Assembly: GCF_003573695.1 (NCBI RefSeq) | Contig: NC_039358.1 | Span: forward strand, 233,753,560 to 233,817,559 | DNA length: 64,000 nt | Direction of reading: 5' to 3' | Origin: Papaver somniferum | Taxonomy: Eukaryota; Streptophyta; Magnoliopsida; Ranunculales; Papaveraceae | In this document: positions 35,311 to 46,230 of the stretch, piece by piece | Position numbering within the stretch: the stretch's first letter is position 1 | Layout of the letters: each line of letters opens with the position of its first letter | Program-made: the position numbers and the translations under genes | Notes under the pieces: model-generated | Told to the model about the DNA's origin: nothing | What the model saw: only the letters and a program-made list of their open reading frames with translations | Databases searched by the model: none

Positions 35311-35486
35311 AGAATTCGAGTTTTTGGCCTAACTTTCAACGTGAGGCCAACAATTTCAACTGAAATTATTATAATTTGCTACGTCAATCCTTGATTCTTA
35401 TTGGTCGTGGCCCAGAAGCTCTAGAATTCGAGCTTTTGGCCTAACTTTCAACGTGAAGCCAACAATTTCAACTGAAATTATATATA
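35257..35486 (+). repeat. Tandem duplication of 112 bp
   Basis: TTATAATTTGCTACGTC begins copies at 35257 and 35369. Each copy includes TGGCCCAGGAGCT or a variant and ends TTTCAACTGAAATTAT. It shares its first half with the 79-bp unit, so it is a higher-order amplification of the same sequence. Confidence 0.85.
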
Positions 35487-35559
35487 AAATGTACATGTTT
35501 CTATAGCCACCGACATGGTTGCCATGAGTCTTTATTTTTTGGCCGGTATGCCATAATCT

Positions 35560-38500
35560 AAGACTTTGACCCGCATCTTTATCTATCGCTCTTCTTCCTA
35601 TTTTCTAACCTAACTGCGCATCTCTCTTTTCTTCCTCCTTTTCTCTTCTCTTCGATTATGGGCAAAGCTTTGGCAGATTTCCCCCAAAATTAGTTTCTTT
35701 ATTTCATTGATTTGCTTTCCAATCGTATCATTCAGTCATACAAAGAGAGAATTGTTGAGTTTTCTTCCTCTTCAGAGTTTATATGATTGAATTCTACCGA
35801 ACCCTAACCCCGAATTACTCGAATCACACACACAATTGTACCTATTTCATTATCTTCTCAACCCATAGTTGTTCAGATTTAGCCGTATAACGAACCCAAT
35901 TTTCGTTTTACCTTCTGAAACCTTACTTTAATTTTGTTTTTTCCCTGTAAAAGTAGAAGGTATGATCTATGAACCTTCAATTTTCTATTTATTCTTTATT
36001 ATTATTAATTTCTTCACCAAACATTTAATCCCTAGATGTTGTTTAAATCTCACTAATACTTATAAGGGTTTTGATGATTGCAGGTGTTTATTGGTAATTG
36101 ATGGTGTCATGACTCTTACAAGGTAAAAACCTCTCTCCTTTTAAGTACCAGATCTATAATTAGCTAACTTGTCTTGTTTGGGTTTCAATCTTCTTTTATT
36201 TTTGTTGTTCATTCACTGATTTTTTTTGGGTGTAGTTTAAAGATTGATGAAGATTTTTTTGGTGCTTAGGTTTCATCTGGTATTAACATTTATTGATAGC
36301 TTGATTTAGCTATAATGGCTGTTTATGGAAGTGGATGGTCTAGTGCTCACGCAACTTTCTACTGTGGTGTGGTGATGTTAGTGGTACTACGGGTAAGAAA
36401 GCAAACTTTAAAAATACAAGGGTTCATGCCTTCCATGTTTCAATTTGTGTATAAAGTTTAGAAAAAATTTCGATTTGATGTTTATTTGATCCCAATCTCT
36501 TATGCATTTATCTCATGTCATCATATCTTTCTGATGCAGCCTGAAAATCAAATGGAGCTTGGTGGAAAAACATGGCTATGGCTCTCTCAGGAAAATGGTC
36601 CCTGATGGAGTCAATAGAGTGACATGATCGATGGTCCAGAGGCTGCTACGTAATCAAATCGGTTGAAGCTGGCTCCGTTCAGAATGATGCGACTGGAATC
36701 ACTTCCTGGTAAGTCCCTTTTTGTGAAGTAGAGCAGTGTAGCAGGATATTGGTGGTATATAAGTTGTATAGGTAGTTAGTAAGTTCATTCTGTTACCAAA
36801 TCTTTGGTGGGAGCATTATAAAAAGTATAGTGGGACTATCTCGCAATCCTCTTTTTCTGTTGGGCACCAGAAATCTATTAGGAAATGTGAATTGAATACC
36901 ACTCTGTTTCTCAATAATCTAGGAATAATGAATACTTATCTTGTCCATCCTCCTTATATTTGGTTCTGTCTGAAGGTTACTCTTTTAATAAAGTCTTTTC
37001 GTGTAATTCTTATATTGAGAATTAATTTTCTGTTGGATATTTGTGCATGTCGGCTTCATTTGCTTATTAAGAGTTTGGAACCACTGAACTCAGGCTACTT
37101 TACCATGGTATACCAATCTTAATAACACCATGTAAATTGGACAAAATTGGAATCAGTTCTGGTCTGTGTTGGGTAATCAAAATTTTGTCCATGACATAAA
37201 TTTATGAAGTATGACTGGCCTTAAGTTTGGATTTACAGTTTGTGCCTAATTAACTTGCGTGTGTGTGTTTTTTTTCTGCATAAGGTGTGGCTCACTTCAA
37301 TATACATCAAAGTCAACAAAGTCTCTTCTCTTATATAATTGAAATGTTATCTGTTTGAGTGATAGTCATATGAACTACATTTATTCACTGGCAATATGAA
37401 ACACAAAAACTCTGAATAGGCATCTTAACGCATGTAGATCAAACTCTAGTAGGTATTTGATCCTGGTTTCTCATCTTTCTCAGGAGGACTATCGGTGCAG
37501 ATGTTTTGGGATTATTTTCTTGAGGTGCTGGCTTCCTTGTTGGCTTCTTAATGCTCCATTTATGCGGCTATGCAATCTACAGGTAACTGAGTTTACAAAA
37601 AGTTTCATGAAGCTGATGCCATTACTTGGTCTTTATTTTAATTATGGTTGAAAAAGTAATGCCACATTGTTTATGTTATCTGTGAAGAGTATGAGAATAC
37701 TTGTATGCAGGTGTCAATGGATCAAATAATGGGAGCTAGTGCCTTTAAGTCTTTTGGAATGTTATGAAACTTCGAACCTAGTGCGCAACGTGATAGTTTT
37801 ATTGAGCAGGTGTGTGATGTTGATTGTTATTGCCACAAAAAACTGTTGATATTGAGTCTTTTGGAATGGGATGGTCCTCGAGTTTCACAAGTGATTTCAT
37901 AAAAACTTCCACATTATGTCTTGCATCTGTTGTAGCATCATCATTTGTCATCAGGCTTTACTATTGAGTTTTAACTGATTATGGCCAAATGTGGTGATAT
38001 GCAGCAACATGAAATGAGAAGTTAAACAATTGTTGGGAAGCAGAACTATCCCAAGCAAATGTTCAGGAATCTGCACCATGGACAAGGTACGAGCTTTCAC
38101 AATTGTCGGCAGGTGAACTTGCACACATTGCATACATATGTGAGAACCACGTCAATCAGATGTATACAAGTTTGGAAATGTGGATGACACAGACATAAGT
38201 GTTGTGTACATATATGTGTTTGTTACATAAATGTTGACCGATTATTTTACTCTCAGCCTTTGAACTGTGATATTTGAATTAGATAATAGAAATTATGATA
38301 TCTTATACTAAGATGGTATCTTGTTATACAGGATACTGGGATCCAGGAGCACCTTCTTCAGTCAAAATAATGAAGATTATGATTGCTTTGTAAGTGTGAT
38401 GTTATGCAAGAGAGATGGAGTACTTCGAGATGTGTCGAGCGTTAAGATGATTAAGTGGTCAAAGGCTCGAAGAGCGACCAAATTAGAGTGGCAGGGTGAC

Positions 38501-38600
38501 AGTAGACTGAATTCAGTTTTAATGTTTGATATCTAAGGTATTAGAGTGGCAGGGTAATAGTAGACCGAACTCAGTTTTAATGTTCGATATGTAAGGTTGC
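35560..38600 (+). other. Spliced-gene-like captured segment of unknown identity
   Basis: It begins with a pyrimidine-rich leader (CTCTTTTCTTCCTCC, about 35620) typical of plant 5' ends. It then shows exon-like blocks with good splice sites: 36540-36708 (CAG before, GTAAGT after), 37484-37580 (CTCAG before, GTAACT after), 37711-37809 (TGCAG before, GTGTGT after), 38005-38085 and 38332-38540. The blocks do not read as one protein; each contains stops. It may be a captured pseudogene or a non-coding transcript. I recognise no domain. Confidence 0.4.
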
Positions 38601-39116
38601 TAGTATTTATCTTTCCGTTCGTATCCAGAGACTCAAAATCTGAATAATTAATGAAGTTGATTTTAGATTAATAAAGTTGATTTTAAATTCAGTTTGAAAT
38701 CATAATGGTGTAGATTCCAAAATCAGTTTCAGATAACGGACCTGAATCTAAATGAATTTCTGAAACACTAAATCTAAATCTCAAAGGGTTTCATATTCCC
38801 AAAATCTGAATACAAAAATCTGAAACGTTAGCAAGAAATTGTCGGAACATTCTCGTTTGATTTAACTGCCTCCATTCTAACAGATATCGACTGTTATTGT
38901 ATTTAACATATAATAAGCGTGATACTTAATAACAAATTATGTATGTGACTTTAAATTACAAATTTTATGTGTCATACTTAATAACATTCTCGATTTGTCA
39001 TTTATAAAGAGTCACACCAAATAAATAACGGTTCGAATAACAAATGAAAACCGTGATAAATTATGCTTTATAACAGACTTCATTCGTCATTTATAGCCCC
39101 TTCTGGGCTAGTGCAC

Positions 39117-41324
39117 ACAAAAAGTGGTTAGGGTAAGGATTCTTCCAACCCGTATTTCTAATGTTATCTCTCCTCTTGGACGGGTTGATGACCCGTTGAA
39201 TCCAAATATGTTGTAGGGCGAGTGTATGAGGCACTCGTCTGTGAGGCCCATTTGTTTGAACGTTTCATAGAATAAGATTTCAACAGAAATGCCACCATCA
39301 ATCAAGATTTTGGGCATTGCCCAGGGCAGTGCTTTAGTCTTTGCTTCCTCTCCCTCGTGCTCGGGGAGTGTGATGGCCTTCGTGACCACTAGTGGGTCGT
39401 TATGGATTTGTCCTCCTTCTGGTTCCTCCGAAGCTGAAAAGATGATGGGTAGTTTCATCCATTCTTCGATTGGGGGCTCCCTGGTTATACTGAAAACTTT
39501 ATCGCCTTTGAAGTTTCGTTTGTGAATTCTTCCAGTAATAATTTCTTCTCGTACGGGGGTGGTTATCGCCGAGTGTGAAATGGTATTGCAGCCTAAGTAC
39601 CGTGCCTTGCGAGGGATCTCCACACGATGTATGGGTGCCCCAGTGGTGGGTGGAGCTGTTGGTTTTGAAATGTATTCTTGGAGCTTTCCATCGTTAATCA
39701 TATCTTGCAATACCTTCTTTAAGTCCCTACACGAGTCTGTCGTGTGGCTGTAAAATTTGTGGAATTCGCAAAAGTCAGTCTTATTTTTAGTTCATTCTGG
39801 TTGCTGACCTCTGTCCATGGATAAGTGATTTTATACTGTCTGTCGATCTTCTTGAGGATCTCGGATATGGCGGTATTCAGTTTTGTATAGACTGGATCAG
39901 TGAACTTGCCCTTCTTCTGTTGGATCTGGTCTCTTCCTTTCCATCCTCTAGTCCGATGTTTGTCGAACTAGGTTGACCCGTTGTAGGATCGCCTTTCTCC
40001 TTGGGATGGCACTGGAGGGTTCTGTGGTTCTACCATATTTGTTCCTCTGCTAGTTCCTTTTGCCATCTTGTCGTTAGTTCCATCATGGAGTTCCTCCAAG
40101 GCTATGTGGTCCTCTTGGATTTCTATTAACTTTCCCAAGCTTTTTGGCATGTCCTCATACATGCGGACAAAAAGAGGGTCTGTCTTTCTAAGACTATTCT
40201 TGAAACCTAAGATCACATAGTCTTCAGGGACCTTTCTGATATCAGCACATAGTTTTCTCCATCGTGTCAACAGGGAACGAAGCGACTCCTTCGGTCCTCT
40301 AGATATTTGAAACAACGCATCAACTACTGGTCGAATACGACTGTTATGAATATATGTTTCTAAAAACAGCTCGGATAGGTGAGCAAACGACTTGACTGAG
40401 CCTTTGGGTAGATTGTTATACCATAATGGAGCTTCATCTCTTAGACTAGCCGGGAAAAATTTACACAACACCACATCGTAGTGGTCCCATTGGGTCAGTG
40501 TCGTACGATAGGTCCTAAGGTGCTCAATTGCATCTCATGTTCCTGTGAATGGTTGTGTGAACACCAGTAGTGAGCATTTTCTTGGAAATGGCAATCTTAA
40601 TAGATTTTCGGATAAGGGAGATGGTCCTGCTTCTTGCACGACTACTTCCAACTTCTTATTCTCATTCTTCCTTGTAGCTTCTCTATACATTGCCTCGAGT
40701 CGGTCGACTCGGGCTTGGAGTTCATCCTCAATTCGCCTGGTTTCATCCTTCTTCCTTCTTCCCAGAGCTCTCTCGGGCGAGAAAGATGGTTCATGACGAC
40801 GATGCCTTGATCGCCCTGAGTCATCGTCCGATTGTTCGACGTATGACACAATCTTAGAACGAGTTGACCTCGAATTCTCTCCTCGTCTTGGGTTTGTGAC
40901 TGCGAGATTCTCGGTCTCGTAGTTGATATTTAAGTCGTCGATTTGGTTCTTGCTTCGTCTGTATTTGGGATCAACATCTGATGACCCCTCGGATAGGCTA
41001 TCCTCGTGGTCGGGCGCACCTATACTTCCCCATTCGAGGTGCCAGGGATGTTTTTTCGCTCGTCGTCTTGCAGATGCTCGAAAGGGTTTTCCTCCTCTGG
41101 GATTTTGTCAATGGTGTGAGTGGTACCTTCTTGGCTACTTTGTGTTTTAGCCTGCAGTTTCTCCGTTCCAGCCTTCTGTTACGCCTTTCTAGTTTCATCA
41201 TTCTCTTATCATGCGCCTCTTGGGTTTTCAGGATGGCTGCGATAGCAGCATTAGCATCGGCGAGGTCTAAAGTGTTTTCCTTCTTTGACTCACTGTTTGC
41301 TGCTTGTCTTGGCAAGCGGCTCAA
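39117..41324 (-). pseudogene. Tat gag and protease (N-terminal part)
   Basis: Minus strand. An N-terminal gag segment with a Lys/Arg coiled stretch (41324-40998) is followed, after a frame change, by 40849-39968. That frame has a TGA at 40535-40537 and otherwise continues, covering the retrotransposon gag domain (LRDEAPLWYNNLPKGSVKSF, then LFLETYI, then ISRGPKESLRSLLTRW). After another in-frame stop at 39968 the frame continues through a FTDPVYTKLNTAISEILKKI linker and a CEFHKFYSHTTDSC zinc-knuckle-like box to the protease. Its catalytic Asp is in ILIDGGISVEIL (about 39298). The protease is interrupted at 39113 by the CACTA insertion. At least one frameshift and two nonsense mutations make it a pseudogene. 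Confidence 0.88.
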
Positions 41325-42448
41325 CCGTCATGGATGAGTAAGATGAATATCATCATCCTTCTCGAAGGTGTTTCCCTCGCCTTCGGAGCTAGAATTATCA
41401 GTTAGTCCTTCCAGATATTAGTCATCGGGTTGTCCCTCTCCTGGGATCAGAGCCTCTCCTGGCTCCATATCGTCGAGTCCTTCTGTTTGGGCTCCACCAT
41501 TTACTCCTTGACTCGCACGATTAGATCGCCGCATTACCATTACCTTCCCTGGAACATATGCAATAATACTTAATTTTTCTTTTCTTTTAGAAAAGTGGGA
41601 CCCTAAATTTGCAGGTCACATGCAATTACTAAGTCATAGTTCAGACTGGACAGTTTAGTACAGTAAGACTTTGCAGTAGATTTTGGAGACATGTGAAAAT
41701 GTCAAAACATCCCTCTTTGCATGAGGTGTTTTGACATGTGAAAATGTCAAAACATCCCTATTTGCATGAGGTGTTGATGATGGAGAAATGGTATTTTTCC
41801 AGTCCTCTTTTTTCGAGGAAATATCTCCTTCAACACGCCATACCCCTATAGGGAAAGAATCTAATTATGGCGATTGAGTACGTTTTCCCATTCTAGGAAA
41901 TATATCTCATCATATTTTAACTTATGATTTCAAACAAACTTTGAGTTTGATGATTGATTATATACTCATTAATTCCTCCCCTTGACTTAAATTTAAATTT
42001 TTAAGAAGGAGATTCCAAGATTATGGTGAGTTTGATGATGAACATCATGAAAAGTTCGTCTTTTTAAACTCTCATAAGGTGATTGCTTCCTTATGTAGTT
42101 TACTGACTAGCATCTCTTCCCTTCGCTTTCATGGAGGAGATCGTTTGAGCACCGAAGTGTTTAAAACTCCATGTTTACTCTGATCTATAACTCTCGTGAG
42201 CTACTTGAGGAAGACTTTAAAAATCTCGAAAATAACAAGAAATCTTAAAGAAAATTAGTGAAAAAATGTAGATCTGTTGATCTTGAGGTTCTTCTAGACT
42301 TCTCAGATCGTGAAGATCCTTTTTGAGTCCGAGCTCTACTCATTCATATCAACAGAAATCAACTTTGTTGTGTGAAAACACTTCTCTTACAGAGATTATG
42401 AAAATAATATAGAGCTTTTGTTAGGGAGGTAGATTAGATCTTCATACC
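41325..42448 (-). other. Tat 5' leader
   Basis: Non-coding region between the PBS and gag on the minus strand. It contains a 45-bp tandem duplication at 41690-41779. No other gene seen. Confidence 0.6.
41690..41779 (+). repeat. 45-bp tandem duplication in the Tat leader
   Basis: Two adjacent copies beginning ACATGTGAAAATGTCAAAAC at 41690 and 41735, with one early difference (CCCTCTTT versus CCCTATTT). The repeat also contains GACAT...ATGTC dyad symmetry. Confidence 0.85.
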
Positions 42449-42469
42449 TCCCAGTTTCTAGCGCCAAAA
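42449..42469 (-). other. Tat primer-binding site
   Basis: On the minus strand the LTR end GCAACTACA is followed by TTTTGGCGCTAGAAACTGGG. A TGGCGC start two to three bases after the LTR is the tRNA-complementary primer site format of plant Ty3/gypsy elements. I cannot name the tRNA with certainty. Confidence 0.65.
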
Positions 42470-43034
42470 TGTAGTTGCATATTTTCTGGCTACTACACCC
42501 AAGTAAGATTAAAGACTAAAAACTACTTAAACATACAAGATTCAACATGAACAAGATGTAAATAGCATGAAATGTAAAGATTGACACAAGCATATAACGT
42601 CGTTCGGCCATGAAGACCTAAGTCCACAGAGAAGAAGATGTTTTCTTATTGATCATAATGTCTTACCCTTGAAAGTGTTACAGATCTCTTCTAGATTTCT
42701 CACTTTATCTCTATCTAAGTCTCTCTCAGGAATTCTCTGTAGAAAGACCATCTAAGATTACATAAGTTGTCCATCTCCTGGTACATGGACTGGTATTTAT
42801 AGACAGAATGAACTCGTGGTCGCTTGATTGTCCGAGTTTGGTGAGCTTTCCTCCAACGTCCTGGCTCCCTAGAACTCGTTCTATACCGTCCCTCGCGATG
42901 ACATATATACTTGGTCCTCCCTCCGAGTTGTCTCGCTCTCCCTTGGATCGTGCTTCCCTTCTGTGGAGAACCTCGTGCTCCATCGCCTCTGGGTCGTAGT
43001 ATAGATCGTCCAAGTCTTCCGTCACGAAGCCCAA
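42470..43034 (-). repeat. Tat 5' LTR, first segment (interrupted)
   Basis: This segment corresponds to 27969-28530 of the other LTR. It is cut at GAAGCCCAA by the Athila element, whose 5-base target duplication CCCAA occupies 43030-43034 and 57356-57360. Confidence 0.92.
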
Positions 43035-44546
43035 TGATGTGATTGTAGATTGTGGTAAATAGAGTATCGTTCAAACTCGAACTTGTGAAGGATTTTTTTA
43101 GACTTAAGTTCAAAACTAAATAGAAAACTCAGAGATATATGATAACAATAATAAAAGAACACTGAGGCTTAAGATTCCACTATTTTTCCAAATTCAAAGT
43201 GATTAAATCCAATACTTATATTATGCAATTTTTCCGTTTAATTCGATTTTAAACTATTGCAACAAGTAGATTTCCAAAATAACAATTGTAAATCCAGAGC
43301 ATAAAGCATCAAAACCTAAGCTAAGCATGCTATATCAAAAGAAATCACAATCGCTTAACGAAAATCATTCAAACAATTATCATTCAAGGAAAAATAATCA
43401 TATTAATATTTGCAATAAAAAAGATAAATAAAAAATACCACTCTTTATTGGAAAAATAGCTTCCTCTATCGCCTCAACAATGGGGTTTAGCTCCTCATAT
43501 TAATAACTTTCTCAAGATACATGATTATATCCAAAAAGTTGATTAAAAGATGAAGAAGTACTAAAACAGGAAGTTTAAGACTCACAGAAAGCGTCACAGA
43601 TAAACGATACAAAGAAACTGCTTCTGTCTCCGTTTTCTAATACCGTTCCTGCACTGTCGTTGATACTGTTGAGGAACGACTGCCTTTAAGTATCTGTTCT
43701 TCGTGTTCTTGAAGGTCTTCAATGGCGGCAACAACAGCAGAAGAGGTTCCTGGATGTTGATTGTTTACACTTTTCTGAGGCTCTAAACTTCTCCCTAGGG
43801 TTTCTCCTTTTTTTGCTATGACTTGCGGCAACCTCTTTTATACACAACATGACCACCAAATCTTCACGAAGTCTTTTGGTTTATCTCTTTTTTTTGTTTG
43901 GCAGCAGGTCACGATAATTTCTTCCCAAGTCTTCTTACGCGGCTTCTGTGAGTTCCCAACTTATCCCAAACTCTTAGTTAGATATAGTAGAATATATATG
44001 AATGTATATCTGCACTCTAGTCACGCTGGGACTCCAAATCCGACTCAAACAGGACCCAATATCCGACTTCTTCCCTGTTTAGCTCTCTTCCCCTTTCACG
44101 GCTTATCCAGCCAATTCTGGCCCTTCAAATCACCTCTACCAGCCCTGTTATGAAGTAACAAGTCCATCCCAACGAAAAACAGAGGTTGAATCTCCATAAA
44201 ACTCGTCCAAAAATCGAGTTGAAAATCTGCCAGTGATAGCATGCATGAAACCAGTTTCCCGCCAAAATTCTGTTTTGAATTTGGGAAGGAAACTGACCTC
44301 CCCCTATCCAGTCTCGGTGTCCCTTTAGCACATGCCTAGAAATGGGTTTCCCCTTATCCAAAGCGAGAGTCCGAATAGCAAATGTCCTCCCAGGTGCCTT
44401 TAACTACTTTTCGAGCCAATTTCGCCGCAAAAGCTTATTTCTCCAAAAACACCTACAAAGAGATAAAATACCAAAAATAAGTACAATAATGGGTACTAAC
44501 AATATGCACAATAGAGATGAAAATAGACACATAAATGCGTCTATCA
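43035..44546 (-). repeat. Athila 3' LTR
   Basis: Near-identical partner of 55841-57355. A TATAAAAG box on the minus strand lies at 43835-43842. Open frames inside, such as a membrane-helix-like one near the LTR start, occur in both LTR copies but are LTR sequence and not called as genes. Confidence 0.93.
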
Positions 44547-44560
44547 AATACCCCCAAACT
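44547..44560 (-). promoter_or_regulatory. Athila polypurine tract
   Basis: The minus strand reads AGTTTGGGGGTATT directly before the LTR start TGATAGACGC. It is the same motif as at 3741-3754. Further copies at about 45640-45652 and 46168-46180 lie inside the element and do not abut an LTR. Confidence 0.85.
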
Positions 44561-45837
44561 TATTATTTTCTAGTCCTAGAGCAAATCAAAACTATAAAAT
44601 AAAATCCTAACTCACTGTCGCAGGCATCGTCGATTGCATTTAGCGTATGCAATAAGCCTTTAAACCCCTAGGTGGCCCTAGTGGCCGAGTTATAGTCTCG
44701 GGAGGGCTTACAAGAGATATACCCACAAAACCTTTACACTCCAGACTCTAGCTATCTACAACGAACCTTGGAAGACACTAAAGAATCTCCTTGGTTGGCA
44801 TACTTATTGACTACAGGAAGAAGTACCCTGATGCGAAATTCCAATTGCTGTACACGAGTTTGCACTCAAGCATACTAAAATCCATATAAAGTGACAGAGC
44901 TCTACTTAGATAGTTGCACTATGGACATCATATTCGTAGTCAAAACTAATCACATGGATAGATCAAGAAGATGGATATAGAAAAACATATATGGTTTTGA
45001 TGTTTACTAAGTGAATGGCGTTTCCCATATCTGTCTGAAGGCCTCCGCCAAAATGAACCTATCCTAATGGATTGAGATACTAGTCTGACTAATATCAACA
45101 CACTGGCATATACAAGGGTACCAGTGGTCGATAACCTAACTCTAGGTCAACACAACTGGCATATACAAGGGTACCAGTGGTCGACTTTATTGAATTTATT
45201 CCTTTTGGTCAAATGGTCTGGTCTCAAATTTTCTTTTTTTTTTTTTCTTTTTTTTTTCAACTTTTTTTTTTCAACTTTTTTTTCAACTTTTTTTTTGCAT
45301 GGTATCTCAATCACTCTAATTCACCCTAGCATTGGTAACAACTTGAATCGTGGGCCCCACCTATCATTTAGAGAAACATAGTTTAAAAACAAAATAAAAT
45401 AAAAATAGAAGTGAAAAGGACTCAACGAGATATGGTGAAACTATCATGTTATTTCTAACACCTGAGCTCTGTGATTTTATGAATAGACTCTTCTAGATGT
45501 TGCCATCTAATCAGATTGGTTCCTCAACTCCTACGATCAAAATGCTTCCATCCACTTAGATTGGTTAGTGCCATCCTAAATACGCATAAATTTCTAGGCT
45601 CTGGAGTTTATTTATTCATACTGCAACTAAAAAGTTTCTCCCATACCCCCAAACTTAAATCTAACATTGTCCTCAATGTTCTAAAGATAAAATTAAAAGC
45701 ATGAACAAGGAGAAACGGTTACTATTCGAAGCAAAAGAGTTAAGGAAGGATATTACCGTGTTGCATGAATGTTGGGTTACCTCCCAAGAAGTGCTAAGTT
45801 TAAAGTCTTCAGCCAGACATCAAGTTTCATAAAATGG
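44561..45837 (-). other. Athila 3' non-coding region
   Basis: No gene seen. It contains a T-rich block at 45228-45295 (A-rich on the sense strand), matching the poly-A tracts in the 3' region of the Athila copy at 2186-3754. It also holds a short direct duplication with CTGGCATATACAAGGGTACCAGTGGTCGA split over 45104-45129 and 45150-45184, and an internal PPT-like box near 45640. Confidence 0.7.
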
Positions 45838-46210
45838 CTAGTTACCTTTCAAATCATATATCAGTAGTCGAAATAATTGTGGGTCATCAAAACCAAATAA
45901 AACTGCCACTAATATGAAACAACTGCACAGGATCAGAAAAAATAACATAAGGATCACAACCTCATTGAAAGTTTCTTGCAAGACAACTGGATTGGGCTTC
46001 ATATGAGTGTCTTGAAAAATAGATTCATCCGAAAAACGGGACTTTAATAGCTGTATTTCCTCCTGGATAGTATCAGGAGGATCAGGTTGAGGAGTCTGAA
46101 TAGACTCAAGTGATACCTCATATGCAGTAGGCTCGAGTCCCAAGTTAGGGACTTCTATTTGACGATCACTACCCCCAAACTTAGAATTTTGGGTGTCTCT
46201 AAATAGACTA
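45838..46210 (-). pseudogene. Athila post-pol env-like ORF with one membrane helix
   Basis: Minus-strand frame beginning upstream of the CACTA junction (about 51975-51902) and resuming at 46210. It runs through EVPNLGLEPTAYEVSLESIQ and a Glu/Lys-rich segment to a strongly hydrophobic helix (VVILMLFFLILCSCFILVAV, about 45905-45965), then a short tail ending DLKGN. One membrane helix near the C-terminus after pol is the layout of Athila env-like proteins. No envelope function is shown, and there is no visible signal peptide. The surviving frame downstream of the CACTA element is uninterrupted for about 120 codons. Confidence 0.55.
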
Positions 46211-46230
46211 CACTAGTGGAAAACAGAAGT

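Larger units (their letters stand above)
34166..39113. mobile_element. Non-autonomous CACTA element inserted in the Tat protease
   Basis: The right terminus on the minus strand is CACTAGCCCAGAAGGGGC. The left terminus is CATTAATCCAGAAAGGAC, the same TIR with several C-to-T and G-to-A changes. A 3-base target duplication CAC lies at 34163-34165 and 39114-39116. Removing the element plus one CAC restores the protease frame as FCVVDV. Subterminal AT-rich repeats with AATAACGAAAT and similar phrases lie at both ends (34200-34430 and 38870-39100). No transposase is visible. The 4.95 kb interior holds a Helitron end, tandem repeats and a spliced-gene-like segment. Confidence 0.85.

Noticed and set aside
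34994..35486. Array that might suggest CRISPR-like repeats
   Set aside because: The units are directly adjacent without unique spacers and lie in plant transposon DNA: a tandem repeat.
45124..45381. Phe-rich ORF
   Set aside because: Translation of a T-rich tract within the Athila 3' non-coding region.
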